Assembly: GCF_003751785.1 (NCBI RefSeq)
Contig: NZ_RKIE01000001.1
Coordinates: 471,557 to 535,556, forward strand
DNA from: Frigoribacterium sp. PhB160
Lineage (GTDB): Bacteria; Actinomycetota; Actinomycetes; Actinomycetales; Microbacteriaceae
Direction: 5' to 3'
DNA: 64,000 nucleotides
Part shown: in pieces, positions 8,833 to 17,531 of the stretch
How positions within the stretch are numbered: position 1 is the stretch's first letter
Layout: the number at the start of each line of letters is the position of its first letter
Position numbers and translations under genes: made by a program
The notes under the pieces: generated by a model
Database searches by the model: none
What the model saw: only the letters and a program-made list of their open reading frames with translations
Told to the model about the DNA's origin: nothing

Positions 8833-8896
8833 GGGGCTCCGTCCGTGGCCGCCGGGGTGGAGGGGGCCACCGACAGTCTGCTCGCAGCGGGCGCGG

Positions 8897-9331
8897 TCAC
8901 GCCCCGCGGCAGGCGTAGTCGTCGCCGAAGGCCTCGTGCACGCGCGCGATCGCCTCGGCGCTGCCCCACTCGTCGGCGGCGTCGCAGTCTGCCCCGGCTC
9001 GGGAGGCGTAGAGGCCGAAGACGCCGACCCCGACGTAGCTGTAGGTCGTCTGGCCCACGGTCGTCGCGCCCGTGCCCGGGTCCTGCTCGGGGAGGTCGAG
9101 CGTGGCACCGTCGGGGAAGACGAGCGGCACGCCGTGGGGCGTGCACGCAGGACGTTCGTCGGTGACGAGCGACCCGACCTCGACGGGCTCGAAGGTGGAG
9201 CAGAGGGGGATGTCGGCCTCGGCGCCGGAGAGGCTGAGGACACCCGTGCCCGGTCCCGAGGCGCGGACGGCGACGACGAGCAGCACGAGGCAGAGCACGA
9301 CCGCGGCCGCGATCCCGGCGAGCACCTTCAT
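8897..9331 (-). CDS. Hypothetical single-pass membrane protein
   Basis: A protein of 144 aa beginning MKVLAGIAAAVVLCLVLLVVAVRAS, a short positive start and one long hydrophobic helix acting as a signal anchor. No lipobox position is convincing, so it is probably membrane-anchored with the rest outside. The exported part contains four cysteines (PLCSTFEP, PACTPHG, ADCDAADEW, YACRGA), likely two disulfides, and a short beta region (TYSYVGVGVFGLYASR). I do not recognise a family. It is divergent from the acetyltransferase gene with a 54-base gap. Confidence 0.65.
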   Translation of the reverse strand: MKVLAGIAAAVVLCLVLLVVAVRASGPGTGVLSLSGAEADIPLCSTFEPVEVGSLVTDERPACTPHGVPLVFPDGATLDLPEQDPGTGATTVGQTTYSYVGVGVFGLYASRAGADCDAADEWGSAEAIARVHEAFGDDYACRGA

Positions 9332-9385
9332 GGGTCGACCGTACTGCTGCGCGGGCGGTGTCCGGGCCTGACAGGATCGACCCCG

Positions 9386-9940
9386 ATGACGATCACGACC
9401 GCGCCCTGGCAGCACCCCGACCGTGCGCTCCCTCGGGTGCACCTCGACGTCGTGCCCGAGGGCGTCCTCCACGCGCTGGCCGCGGGCGAGCCCGTGCCGG
9501 CCGACGTCGTCCCGCCGTACCTCGCCGGGCCGGAGTGCGCGAGCCTCTGGCGGATGCGCAGTCGGCAGATCCTCGAGGCGCCTGCCGACGCCCCGTGGGT
9601 GACCCGGTTCATCGTCGACCCGACCGTGGGCGTCCCCGTCGGGGTGGCCGGCTTCCACGGCCCGCCCGACGCGGCGGGCATGGTCGAGGTGGGCTACCGG
9701 GTCGACCCGGCCCACCGACGACGCGGCCACGCCCGTCGGGCGCTCGAGATCCTGCTCGCGGTGGCCCGCGACCATCCCGACGTGCACACCGTCCGCGCGA
9801 CGATCAGCCCCGACAACCTCGCGTCGCGCGCGCTCGTCGTCGACCACGGGTTCGTCGAGGAGGGCGAGCAGTGGGACGACGAGGACGGCCTCGAGATCGT
9901 CTTCGAGGTCTCGGTCGACGGGGTGTCGGCCGGTACCTAG
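9386..9940 (+). CDS. GNAT family N-acetyltransferase
   Basis: A protein of 184 aa. The ATG at 9386 follows the -10-like AGGATC closely, so the transcript may be nearly leaderless. The GNAT core spans residues 70-175: VEVGYRVDPAHRRRGHARRAL holds the acetyl-CoA pyrophosphate loop (R/Q-x-x-G-x-A as RRRGHA), followed by TVRATISPDNLASRALVVDHGFVEEG, the conserved beta5-alpha4 region of the RimJ/RimL-like branch. The acceptor substrate cannot be inferred. Neighbours are a hypothetical membrane protein (divergent) and a DUF998 gene. Confidence 0.85.
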   Translation: MTITTAPWQHPDRALPRVHLDVVPEGVLHALAAGEPVPADVVPPYLAGPECASLWRMRSRQILEAPADAPWVTRFIVDPTVGVPVGVAGFHGPPDAAGMVEVGYRVDPAHRRRGHARRALEILLAVARDHPDVHTVRATISPDNLASRALVVDHGFVEEGEQWDDEDGLEIVFEVSVDGVSAGT

Positions 9941-10011
9941 GTACCACCCGGGCGAGAGGTCGGGCCCTGGGTCCGACGACCGGACCCCCTCTCGATTCCT
10001 AGCGTCGGAGG

Positions 10012-10710
10012 ATGCTCACGCACACCTCCTCGACCCTCCTCCGATCCGTCGTCGCCGCCGCCGGCTGCGCGACCGCTGCCGCCGCGATCGTCCTGATCTG
10101 GGCGCTGCGGGGTCAGGTCGACCGGGCCGTCTACGTGAGCGAGCTCGGCGCCGACGGCGAGCCGACCGCCGCGCTCTTCGAGGTCGCCCTGCTCCTCGTC
10201 GTGCTCGGCGGGGCCTGCGTCGCGTGGGCCGGCCGCGGCGTCCGGGCGTCGGTCCGCCTGCTCGGCGCCTGGACCGTGTCGACGTCGATCGGGGTGGCCG
10301 CCGCCCTCTTCCTCGTCGCCTCGCAGGTGCCGTGCACCGCGGGGTGCCCGCTCCCGGTCGGCCCCTCGGCCACGCTGCAGGACGCCGTCCACACCTCGTC
10401 GGCCGTGCTGGCCTTCGCCGCGGCGTGCGTCGCGATGCTGCAGGCGTCGTTCGCCGCCGGCCACCGTGCGCTGCGGGTGCTCTCGATGTCGTGCGGCCTG
10501 CTCGTGGCGCTCGTGGCCGCCGCGGGCGGCGTCCTCTCCCTGCTGCGCTTCGCCACGGAGGTCGGCGGGGTGCTCGAGTTCGTCGCCACCTCGGTCGCGA
10601 TCTGCTGGCTCGTCGTGTTCGGCGGGTCGACGGTCGCTCGCGCAGGCCGGCCCGCGGCCCAGGTCGTGGCCCCGGGGCCCCGCCGCGCCGCCGCGCCGAC
10701 GGCTGCGTAG
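10012..10710 (+). CDS. DUF998 family integral membrane protein
   Basis: A protein of 232 aa with about six hydrophobic helices. The pattern VYVSELGADGEPTAALFEVALLLV after TM1, helices separated by short loops, and cysteines in SQVPCTAGCPLPVG are typical of DUF998 proteins, which have no assigned function. GGAGG abuts the ATG at 10012 with no spacer, so the exact start is a little uncertain. It ends 10 bases before the start of a sensor histidine kinase, so the three genes 10012-12692 probably form one operon. The C-terminal 25 residues are a low-complexity Pro/Ala/Arg tail. Confidence 0.75.
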   Translation: MLTHTSSTLLRSVVAAAGCATAAAAIVLIWALRGQVDRAVYVSELGADGEPTAALFEVALLLVVLGGACVAWAGRGVRASVRLLGAWTVSTSIGVAAALFLVASQVPCTAGCPLPVGPSATLQDAVHTSSAVLAFAAACVAMLQASFAAGHRALRVLSMSCGLLVALVAAAGGVLSLLRFATEVGGVLEFVATSVAICWLVVFGGSTVARAGRPAAQVVAPGPRRAAAPTAA

Positions 10711-10720
10711 GGTCGTGGTC

Positions 10721-12039
10721 ATGCCCGCTCGACGACCCCCGGCCGCGGGTGACGTGCCCGTCGGCGCCACCGCCGACGTGCACCTCGACGTGCGGTCGGA
10801 CCTGCCGGAGGCGCCGCGACCGCCCGGTGCGCTGCGAGCCCTCCTGAGGCGCCACCCCCTCGCGGTCGACGTCCTCGTCGCGGTCGCCTACGTCGTCGTC
10901 ACGGCGTTCGGCCTCGCGAGCACCTACCTCGCCACCGGCGACGGGCGACCGCTCGGCGTCGACGTCGCGCTCGCCGTCTGCCTGGGGCGTCGGCCGCGGC
11001 GCTGCTCGTCCGTCGACGGCGTCCCCGCGCGGCGTTCGTGGTCATCGGCCTCGCCACCGTCACGTCCACCGTCGTCGACTCGGGCCTCGACCCCCTCGGC
11101 GTCTCGCTCGCCCTCTACGCGCTCGCCGTCCACCGCTCCGATCGCAGCGCCTGGATCGGCCTGGGCGTCTCGGTGCTCGGGGGCGGCCTCGCCGTCGCGC
11201 TCTCCGGCGTCCTCCACGGCGACGGGACGCGCAGCGGGGTCGCCCTGCTCAGCCCGGTCTTCGTGCTGGTCACCCTCGTGGCCGTGCTCGTCGGGGTGAC
11301 GGTCGGCGGTCGGCGTCGCTACGTCGCCGCCCTCGTCGACCGGGCGGAGCGCCTCGCCCGGGAGCAGCAGCAGCGCGAGCAGCTCGCCGCCGCCGCCGAG
11401 CGCGCCCGGATGACCCGCGAGGTGCACGACATCGTGGCGCACGGCATCTCCGTCATGGTGTCCCTCGCCGACGGCGCGGACGCCATCGCCGACAAGGACC
11501 CGCGTCGCTCCCGTGAGGCGATGACGCACATCGTCGAGGTCGGGCAGCGGTCCCTGGCCGACATGAGGCGCCTCCTCGGGGCCACCGACGAGGCCGGCGC
11601 CGCCGCGGCCGCCGAGCTGCAGCCCGCACCGACCCTCGACGGCCTGCCAGCCCTCGTCGAGTCGTACCGGGCCGCCGGCCTGCCCGTCGTGCTCGAGTCC
11701 CGGGGCGAGACCCGGCACTCGGAGGGAGTGCAGGCCGCGACGTACCGCATCGTCCAGGAGGCGCTGACGAACGCCCTGCGGCACGCCGTCGCCCCGGAGG
11801 AGGTGCGGGTCGAGCTCGACCTCGGGACGGTCGTCCGCCTCGCCGTGACCGACGACGGGCGGGGCGACGACGCCGACGGGGCCGACCGACACCCTGCCGT
11901 GGGGCGGGGCTCGGGCCGGGGCCTCCTCGGCATGCGCGAACGCGCGCGCATGGTCGGCGGCTCCGTCGAGGCCGGCCCGGTGCCGGGAGGCGGCTGGCGC
12001 GTGCACGTCGAGCTCGAGCCCGGGGAGGGCACCCGATGA
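10721..12039 (+). CDS. NarL-type sensor histidine kinase, single-base frameshift
   Basis: From ATG at 10721 (MPARRPPAAGDVPVG) the frame runs through TM1 (LAVDVLVAVAYVVVTAFGLA) to about 10984. There the sequence reads CTGGGGCGTCGG; one extra G would give L-G-A-S-A-A-A-L-L-V and continue in the downstream frame. The downstream frame holds more membrane helices, a HisKA_3 box REVHDIVAHG with the phosphorylated His, and an HATPase region (EALTNALRHA, DDGRGDD, GRGLLGMRERA). Restored length is about 439 aa. A GTG at 11038 could start the rest but has no ribosome site and would lose half the sensor. Either a real one-base loss in a G run or a sequencing error. It overlaps the response regulator by ATGA. 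Confidence 0.75.
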
Positions 12040-12692
12040 GCGACGCCACCACGGTCCTGCTGGTCGACGACCAGGAGCTCGTCCGGCACGGCCTGCGCAT
12101 GATCGTCGAGTCCACCGACGACCTGGCCGTCGTCGGCGAGGCGGGCACCGGCGAGGAGGCCCTCGTGGCCGTCGCGTCGCTGCGACCCGACGTCGTCGTG
12201 ATGGACGTCCGCATGCCGGGCATGGACGGCATCGAGGCGACGCGACGCCTCACCCACGAGCACCCCGCGAGCCGGGTGCTGATCCTCACCACCTTCGACC
12301 TCGACGAGTACGCGTTCAGCGGCCTCCGGGCCGGTGCCAGCGGGTTCCTCGTCAAGAACGCCCCGCGGGCCGAGCTGCTGGCGGGCATCCGGGCGGTCGC
12401 CGCCGGCGACGCGGTGGTCTCGCCGCGAGCGACGCGGGCGCTCCTCGACGTCGCCGTGCCGCGCCTCCCTCGCGCTGCCGTGGCGCCGTCGGCCCTGTTC
12501 GGCGGCCTCACCGAGCGCGAGAACGACGTCTTCGTCGCCGTCGCGCAGGGGCTGACGAACACCGAGATCGCCGATCGGCTCGTGCTCAGCGAGTCGACGG
12601 TCAAGACGCACGTCGGACGCGTGCTGGCCAAGCTCGACCTCCGTGACCGGGTCCAGATCGTCATCCTCGCCTACGAGCACGGCGTGGTCTGA
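12036..12692 (+). CDS. NarL/FixJ family response regulator
   Basis: A two-domain regulator of 218 aa that overlaps the kinase stop by four bases (ATGA). The receiver domain has Asp11/Asp12, phospho-acceptor Asp57 (PDVVVMDVRMPGMDG) and Lys in GFLVKNA. The LuxR-type HTH lies near 155-210: LTERENDVFVAVAQGLTNTE, then SESTVKTHVGRVLAKL. It is the partner of the frameshifted kinase and, with the DUF998 gene upstream, probably regulates this operon. If the kinase is really broken this regulator would be orphaned. No terminator is obvious in the 90 bases after it. Confidence 0.92.
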   Translation: MSDATTVLLVDDQELVRHGLRMIVESTDDLAVVGEAGTGEEALVAVASLRPDVVVMDVRMPGMDGIEATRRLTHEHPASRVLILTTFDLDEYAFSGLRAGASGFLVKNAPRAELLAGIRAVAAGDAVVSPRATRALLDVAVPRLPRAAVAPSALFGGLTERENDVFVAVAQGLTNTEIADRLVLSESTVKTHVGRVLAKLDLRDRVQIVILAYEHGVV

Positions 12693-12785
12693 GCGACCCC
12701 GGGCGACAGGTCGAACGGGACGGTTCGGATCACTTCCGCAGCTTCTCCCGGGGGTCTCCACATCGCCACCCAGCACGATGGGCGG

Positions 12786-13724
12786 ATGCCCGACTTCAAG
12801 CGCCTCCTGGGCGCCGCCGCGAAAGCGCTCGGCGACTCGAACTCGTCCTCGTCCCCCTCCTCGTCGTCAGCGGACCGGTCCGGCCAGCATCGACCGGCAG
12901 GCAGCTCCGGCGGAGACTGGCGAGACCTCGTCCGGACCGCCGCTGACAGGCTCACAGGCGACGAGGGTGGACGAGGAGGCGCGGTGCGACAGCAGCCGAC
13001 CGCACAGCCCACGCAGCAGGCCGCCCCCGACCAGGCCGGTCAGCGACGGGCCCGCCCCCAGGACGGAGCCGGCTCGGCACCGCGGGCCTCCGAGGCCGAC
13101 CGCGTCGCCCTGGGCAAGTACGACTACCTGCTCCGCACCGCGGAGCCCGATCAGCTCGAGCAGGTGCACCGTGACGCCTTCGCGCGGCTGACCCCGCAGC
13201 AGCGCGAGCTCGTGCAGGCGCGCCTCGCCGAGGAGCTGCCCGCCCACGAGCAGCCCCGCAGCGGCAGCACCGACGATCTCGCGCGGGCCGCGACCCGCGG
13301 CGAGACCGTGCACCCCGGACTCATGCAGCGCGTCTTCGGCGGGCGGGGCCGCGACGGCGGGGCGGCGACCGCACCGCGCTCGGGCTCCGGCGCGGGCAGG
13401 TTCGCCGCCGGTGCCGCGACCGGGGTCGGCGTCGCCGCCCTCGGCGGTCTCGCGCTCGCCGTGGCGGGGGGCGCTGCCGTCAGCAGCGTCGCGGCCCCGC
13501 TCCTGTCCGGTGCCCTCGCGGACGGCGTCGACTTCGGCGGCCTGGCCGAGAACTTCGGGCTCGAGGGCATCACCGGCCTCACCGACGGGCTCGGCGGCCT
13601 GACCGAGGGCGTCGACGGCTTCGCGCAGGGCGGCGAGGACTACCTCACCGGCCTCGGCGACCAGGTCGGCGGTCTCGGCGAGGGCTTCTCGATCCCCGGG
13701 CTCGGCGACCTCTTCGACCGGTAG
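12786..13724 (+). CDS. Hypothetical protein with conserved central helical domain
   Basis: A protein of 312 aa in three parts. Residues 1-95 are low-complexity Ser/Gln/Gly-rich. Residues 95-175 hold a conserved-looking helical block (KYDYLLRTAEPDQLEQVHRD, then AFARLTPQQRELVQARLAEEL) with a linker to GLMQRVFGG. The rest is a Gly/Ala-rich hydrophobic segment (GVGVAALGGLALAVAGGAAV) and a Gly/Leu/Asp repeat tail. Such proteins in actinobacteria are often mislabelled as cation-transporting ATPases; none of the P-type ATPase motifs (DKTGT, TGD) is present, so I would not use that name. GC3 is high. The 90 bases upstream show no clear ribosome site, so the start is less certain. Confidence 0.7.
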   Translation: MPDFKRLLGAAAKALGDSNSSSSPSSSSADRSGQHRPAGSSGGDWRDLVRTAADRLTGDEGGRGGAVRQQPTAQPTQQAAPDQAGQRRARPQDGAGSAPRASEADRVALGKYDYLLRTAEPDQLEQVHRDAFARLTPQQRELVQARLAEELPAHEQPRSGSTDDLARAATRGETVHPGLMQRVFGGRGRDGGAATAPRSGSGAGRFAAGAATGVGVAALGGLALAVAGGAAVSSVAAPLLSGALADGVDFGGLAENFGLEGITGLTDGLGGLTEGVDGFAQGGEDYLTGLGDQVGGLGEGFSIPGLGDLFDR

Positions 13725-13737
13725 CAACCGCCGGGAC

Positions 13738-13810
13738 GCCTCCGCGCCACCGCGCCTCCGCGCCTCCGCGCCTCCGCGTCACCGCGTCACCGCGTCACCG
13801 CGTCACCGCG
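13738..13810. repeat. 9-bp tandem repeats (CGCCTCCG / CGTCACCG)
   Basis: About eight 9-bp units follow the hypothetical gene: CGCCTCCGC-type units first, then four CGTCACCG-type units running into the end of the AraC gene. The array spans the convergent gap, so no simple terminator is seen. Such arrays are prone to copy-number change. Confidence 0.7.
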
Positions 13811-14846
13811 CGAGGGTCTCCCGCGGCTGCTCGCCGTACCGGGCTGCGTACGAGGCGCTGAAGCGGCCCAGGTTGCCGAACCCCCACCGGCGCGCGATGT
13901 CGCCGACCAGGACCTCGCCGGGCCGGGCCGCCAGGAGGTCCTGCCGGGCCCGGTCGAGTCGCACGTGGCGCAGGTAGAGGGTCGGGCTCGAGCCGAGGTG
14001 CTCGTTCATCAGCTGCTGCAGCGTGCGCGTGTGCATGCCCGCCGCGGTCGCGATGTCGGCCGAGGTGATCGCCTGGTCGGCGTACGAGTGGACGTACTCC
14101 GCGGCCTGGCGGAGGCGGCGCATCCGCTCGGTCCGCACGGCGTCGGGCACGTCGACCGCCCGCCACGGGAACAGGTCGAGCAGCGCCCGCGCGATGTCCG
14201 TCTGCGCCGCGAGGCGGACGTCGGCCGGCGTGGTGTCCCCGACCACGACGGGCGTGGCCGCACCGAGGGCCTGGCGCCACGCCTCGAGGGCCTCGTCCGA
14301 CGGCACCGCCGCGTAGTCGAAGACGATGCGCTGCGGGTGGCGGCCGTGCGTCTCCGCCGCGACCTCCTCGAGGAACGCCGCGGCGATGTGCACGATGCCG
14401 TGCCGGTGCGGCGTCATCGAGAACGAGTACGACGTCTCGGTCGGCGTCAGGAAGGGGCGCGAGCCCACGCTCGTCAGCTGCCCGCCGGGGTGGTCGATCG
14501 TCACCGAGCCCGACCGGAACCACGACACCACGTAGTCGCGCGACCACGGGATGGTGCCCTGCAGGTGCCCGAGGAACGTGCCGGTCTGCAGACTCAGGCG
14601 GTCGTCGCCGGCCGAGGCGAACCGGAACGCGAAACGGTCGGCCCCGCGGCGCGCGCGGAACTGGCGCCCATCGTAGGTGGTCTCGAGCAGGCTCCGCGCC
14701 TCCTCGATGTCGTCCGTCGAGAAGCGGGCCCGCTGAGGCGCCGTGGGGAGGCTCGACGACGACGACGACGTCGACGTCGACGTCCGAGGCGCGGCGGGTG
14801 GGGCGGTCGTCCCGTGGCTCGACTCTGACGCGGAGGTGCTGGTCAT
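13803..14846 (-). CDS. AraC family transcriptional regulator
   Basis: A regulator of 347 aa starting MTSTSASESS after AGGAGACCCC. The first 50 residues are Ser/Thr-rich and disordered. Residues 60-210 form an AraC-binding-like beta domain (VVSWFRSGSVTIDHPGG and SFSMTPHRHGIVHIAA). The two HTHs lie in the C-terminal 100 residues: ITSADIATAAGMHTRTLQQL and GEVLVGDIARRWGFGNLGRF, ending YAARYGEQPRETLAR. A second gene at 37405 encodes a paralogue of the same layout. No adjacent catabolic gene identifies a target. Upstream lies a gene-free stretch, 14847-15234. Confidence 0.88.
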   Translation of the reverse strand: MTSTSASESSHGTTAPPAAPRTSTSTSSSSSSLPTAPQRARFSTDDIEEARSLLETTYDGRQFRARRGADRFAFRFASAGDDRLSLQTGTFLGHLQGTIPWSRDYVVSWFRSGSVTIDHPGGQLTSVGSRPFLTPTETSYSFSMTPHRHGIVHIAAAFLEEVAAETHGRHPQRIVFDYAAVPSDEALEAWRQALGAATPVVVGDTTPADVRLAAQTDIARALLDLFPWRAVDVPDAVRTERMRRLRQAAEYVHSYADQAITSADIATAAGMHTRTLQQLMNEHLGSSPTLYLRHVRLDRARQDLLAARPGEVLVGDIARRWGFGNLGRFSASYAARYGEQPRETLAR

Positions 14847-15035
14847 GGGGTCTCCTGGTCCTCGTCCTGTCGGCGACCCACGATGGTCAGTCGTAGGGGC
14901 GCATCTGCATGACGTGGTGACGGCGCCAGATGTCACGGACTCGCTCGACGGGGCGTTCTCCGCCCAGTCTGACGCAGCCCCGAGAGGGCGCGCGACGCCC
15001 CAGAACTCGGGTCACGAGGGCTGGAGGGGGAGAAA

Positions 15036-15097
15036 GGGCGGGGCGGCGGACCCCGCCGCCCCGCCCGTGGCTGGGCACACCCGAACGGCCCAGCCAC
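15036..15097 (-). terminator. Tandem terminator hairpins in a 388-base gap
   Basis: The first hairpin, 15036-15066, has a perfect 14-bp GC stem (GGGCGGGGCGGCGG) with a 3-base loop, and on the minus strand is followed by CTTTCTCCCC. The second, 15067-15097, pairs GTGGCTGGGC with its complement over an 11-base loop. They lie 138 bases beyond the WYL gene's end and most likely stop minus-strand transcription. The rest of 14847-15234 shows no supported gene. Confidence 0.7.
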
Positions 15098-15234
15098 AGC
15101 GCCAGGGCGACACCATGAGAGCTGCCCCGGCTCAGGGAGGCCTGCACCCGAGCAGGCTGTTCCCCACATGAAGTCAACGTCATCGCCGCCACGATGTCGA
15201 GTCGGCACTACTGCGGACAACACTCGTCGCTTTC

Positions 15235-16260
15235 TCAGCCTGGCGGCCGCGCGGGAGCCCGCGCGAGCCGCTCCGCCAGCTGCGCGAACGCCGCCCGCAG
15301 CTCGGCGGGCTCCGCCGACTCGACCTCCCCGTCGTGCCCGGCGACGCGGGCCGCCAGCGCTCGCCACGACCACGACCCGAGCTCGACCCGCGAGCGCTCG
15401 TCGTCGAGGCGCTCGACCGTCCCGTCGTGGACGTACGGCGCGACCTGCCCGACGGGCAGCCGCAGCACGACCGACCCGGTGCAGGGCCAGGCGTCGGCCC
15501 CGGTCGAGCCCTTGGCCCGGGCGGAGAGGAAGGCCGCCGGGTCGCCGCCGGGCACGGTGCGCGGCCTGAAGTGCCGGCCCGTGTGCTGGCGGAGGTCGAG
15601 GCGGTCGACCCGGAAGGTGCGTCAGTCGTCGCGCTCCGGTGCCCAGGCCACGAGGTACCATCGGCCGCCCCGGAGGAGCAGGTGGTGCGGCTGGGCGCGT
15701 CGGGCCGGGCCGGGCTGGGCGGCGGGCGCGGCGGGGGAGCCGGCCCGCGCCTCCTCGTCGGCGGGGCTCGCGTAGTCGAAGCGGATCTCGACCTGCTGCT
15801 GGATCGCCTCGCCGAGGCGGAGCAGCACGTCGGGGTCGACCGGCGCGGGGGCGGGGCCGGCGCTCGCCGTGCCGATCTCGAGGCGCCCGACGCGACGGGC
15901 GAGGCGGTCGGGCAGCAGGCGGCCGATCGTGCGGAGGGCGCGGTCGGCGGCCTCGTCGATGCCCGCCCCGGCGGCGGCGGCGGTGCGCAGCGCGATCGCG
16001 ACCGCGACGGCCTGCTCGTCGTCGAGCAGCAGCGGGGGCAGCTGCTCGCCGGCGGCCAGCCGGTAGCCGCCCTCGGGCCCCCGCGTCGTGTCGACGGCGT
16101 AGCCGAGCTCGCGCAGCCGTTCGACGTCGCGACGCACGGTGCGCTCGCCGACGCCGAGCCGGGCCGCCAACGTCGGCGCCGACCACGTGCGGGGCGTCTG
16201 CATCAGGGAGAGCAGGGCGAGGAGGCGCTGCGACGTCGTCGAGGCGGGTGCGGCAGGCAT
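15235..16260 (-). pseudogene. WYL-domain transcriptional regulator interrupted by TGA
   Basis: From MPAAPASTTSQRLL (ATG at 16260, GGAGG eight bases ahead) the frame encodes an N-terminal HTH_11 domain (RTWSAPTLAARLGVGERTVRRD) and the start of a WYL domain with GGRWYLVAWAPERDD. The next codon is TGA at 15622-15624, where homologues have Trp (a D-W-R-T-F-R-V-D-R pattern). The same frame then continues RTFRVDRLDLRQHTGRHF and runs as a normal WYL C-terminal domain to a stop at 15235. So one TGG-to-TGA change splits a gene of about 341 codons. The truncated product keeps its DNA-binding domain. It is divergent from a PhnB-like VOC gene, its likely target. A sequencing error is the main alternative. 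Confidence 0.85.
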
Positions 16261-16363
16261 GCCCCGATCCTCCCTCACGATGCGGACGCGTGCTGACCGG
16301 TACGGGCGGTGGGATGGGTCCAGCGCTCGGAGCCGGGCGCGTCAGCAGATCAGAGGAGCCACC

Positions 16364-16795
16364 ATGACCGTCACCAGCACCCTCCACGTCAACTTCCGGG
16401 GCCAGGCCGCCGAGGCGCTCGCGTTCTACCAGTCGGTGTTCGGCGGCGACCTCGTGCTCGTCCGCTACGGCGACTCCGACGCCGACTCGGGCCAGGGCCC
16501 CGACCAGGCCGACCAGGTCGTCTGGGGGCAGGTCACCTCGCCCTCCGGATTCCACGTCATGGCGTACGACGTGCAGGACTCGCTGCCCTGGTCGCCCGGC
16601 GAGAACCCGTTCTACCTGTCCCTGCGCGGCACCGACGCCGACGAGATCGCCCGGCTGGGCGGCGCGCTCGCCGGGTCGGAGGGCGCGACGGTGCACGTGC
16701 CGTTCGGCCCGTCGGCGTTCTCGCCGCTGTACGGCAAGGTGACCGACCGGTTCGGCGTCACGTGGGTGGTCGACGTGATCGTCGCCTGGGGCTGA
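16364..16795 (+). CDS. VOC family protein (PhnB/3-demethylubiquinone-like)
   Basis: A protein of 143 aa; CAGAGGAG nine bases upstream supports ATG at 16364. It shows the PhnB-like VOC pattern: STLHVNFRGQAAEALAFYQ, then VFGGDLVLVRYGDSDA, a mid section with VMAYDV, and the end GKVTDRFGVTWVVDV (D-x-F-G-x-x-W). These proteins are common in actinobacteria and lack a known reaction. It is divergent from the interrupted WYL regulator, about 100 bases apart, the usual layout for regulator and target. Confidence 0.86.
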   Translation: MTVTSTLHVNFRGQAAEALAFYQSVFGGDLVLVRYGDSDADSGQGPDQADQVVWGQVTSPSGFHVMAYDVQDSLPWSPGENPFYLSLRGTDADEIARLGGALAGSEGATVHVPFGPSAFSPLYGKVTDRFGVTWVVDVIVAWG

Positions 16796-16814
16796 GGCGC
16801 GGGTGTCGCGCGGT

Positions 16815-16912
16815 CCCGCACGCACCCGCACGCACCCGCATGCGCCCCGCGAACCCGCATGCACCCCGCGAACTCGCACGGACCCTCGTGCGCGCCGGGG
16901 GGTGTGTGCGGG
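16815..16912. repeat. Long imperfect palindrome with 19-bp tandem repeats
   Basis: CCCGCACGCACCC (16815-16827) pairs with GGGTGTGTGCGGG (16900-16912) with one G-T mismatch. Inside are two tandem 19-bp units, CCGCATGCGCCCCGCGAAC at 16836 and CCGCATGCACCCCGCGAAC at 16855, differing at one base. It fills the gap between convergent VOC and TetR genes and probably acts as a shared terminator. Confidence 0.6.
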
Positions 16913-16958
16913 TCTCGAGGGTGCGGGCGGGCGGGCACGGCCTGCGCGCTCAGCCCGC

Positions 16959-17531
16959 TCAGCGCCCCGCGGCCGCCCGCAGCCCTCGGTCGACGGCGTC
17001 GACCAGCCAGTCGAAGCTCGCGTCGACGTCCGTGCCGAGCTGGAAGCCCCGGCCGGCCTCGAGGCTCGCGAACCCGTGCAGGCAGCTGCGGAGGTACCGC
17101 AGCGCGTGGACGTCGTCGGCCGGGTCGAGCCCGTACCCCCGCAGGACGGCCGTGAACGAGGTGAGGGCCCGGTCGAGCGCGCCCGCCAGCGGGTCGTCGG
17201 CGTCGGCCGGACGCGACCCGACGGTGGCCGCGTAGCGGCCCGGGTGCGCGAGCGCGTAGTCGCGGTGGGTCCGGGCCGCGGCGCGGAGCGCGTCGCGCCC
17301 GGCGAGCCCGTCGGTCGCGGCGGCGAGGGCGTCGCCGAGCTCGGTCGCCGCGAGGAGGGCGACCCGGTGCGTGAGGTCGTCGAGGCCGTCGACGTGCTTG
17401 TAGAGGGACGGCGGCCGGACGCCCAGCCGGTCGGCGAGCGTGCTGATGCCGAGCCGGGCGAGCCCGAGCTCGTCGGCCAGCGCGGCGCCGGCCTCGGTCA
17501 CCACGCTCGGGTCGAGGCCCGCCCTAGGCAT
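16959..17531 (-). CDS. TetR family transcriptional regulator
   Basis: A regulator of 190 aa starting MPRAGLDPSVVTEAGAALAD. The HTH is at residues 28-50: ISTLADRLGVRPPSLYKHVD, typical TetR (LA-x-x-L-G-V-x-x-x-x-L-Y-x-H). The C-terminal ligand domain (ARTHRDYALAHPGRYA, then LRYLRSCLHGFASLEAGRGF) fits the WHG/TetR_C_33 subgroup. It overlaps the end of an alpha/beta hydrolase gene by 8 bases and is the second gene of that operon. Twin GCTA-N7-TAGC sites before the hydrolase are its likely operators. Confidence 0.9.
   Translation of the reverse strand: MPRAGLDPSVVTEAGAALADELGLARLGISTLADRLGVRPPSLYKHVDGLDDLTHRVALLAATELGDALAAATDGLAGRDALRAAARTHRDYALAHPGRYAATVGSRPADADDPLAGALDRALTSFTAVLRGYGLDPADDVHALRYLRSCLHGFASLEAGRGFQLGTDVDASFDWLVDAVDRGLRAAAGR

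Noticed and set aside
11038..12039. Histidine kinase starting at an internal GTG
   Set aside because: No ribosome site and it would lose half of the membrane sensor; the upstream frame supplies the missing helix once one base is restored.
13738..13810. 9-bp tandem array as a replication origin or iteron set
   Set aside because: Units are simple C/G-rich slippage repeats that run into a coding end, with no DnaA-box-like or AT-rich element nearby.
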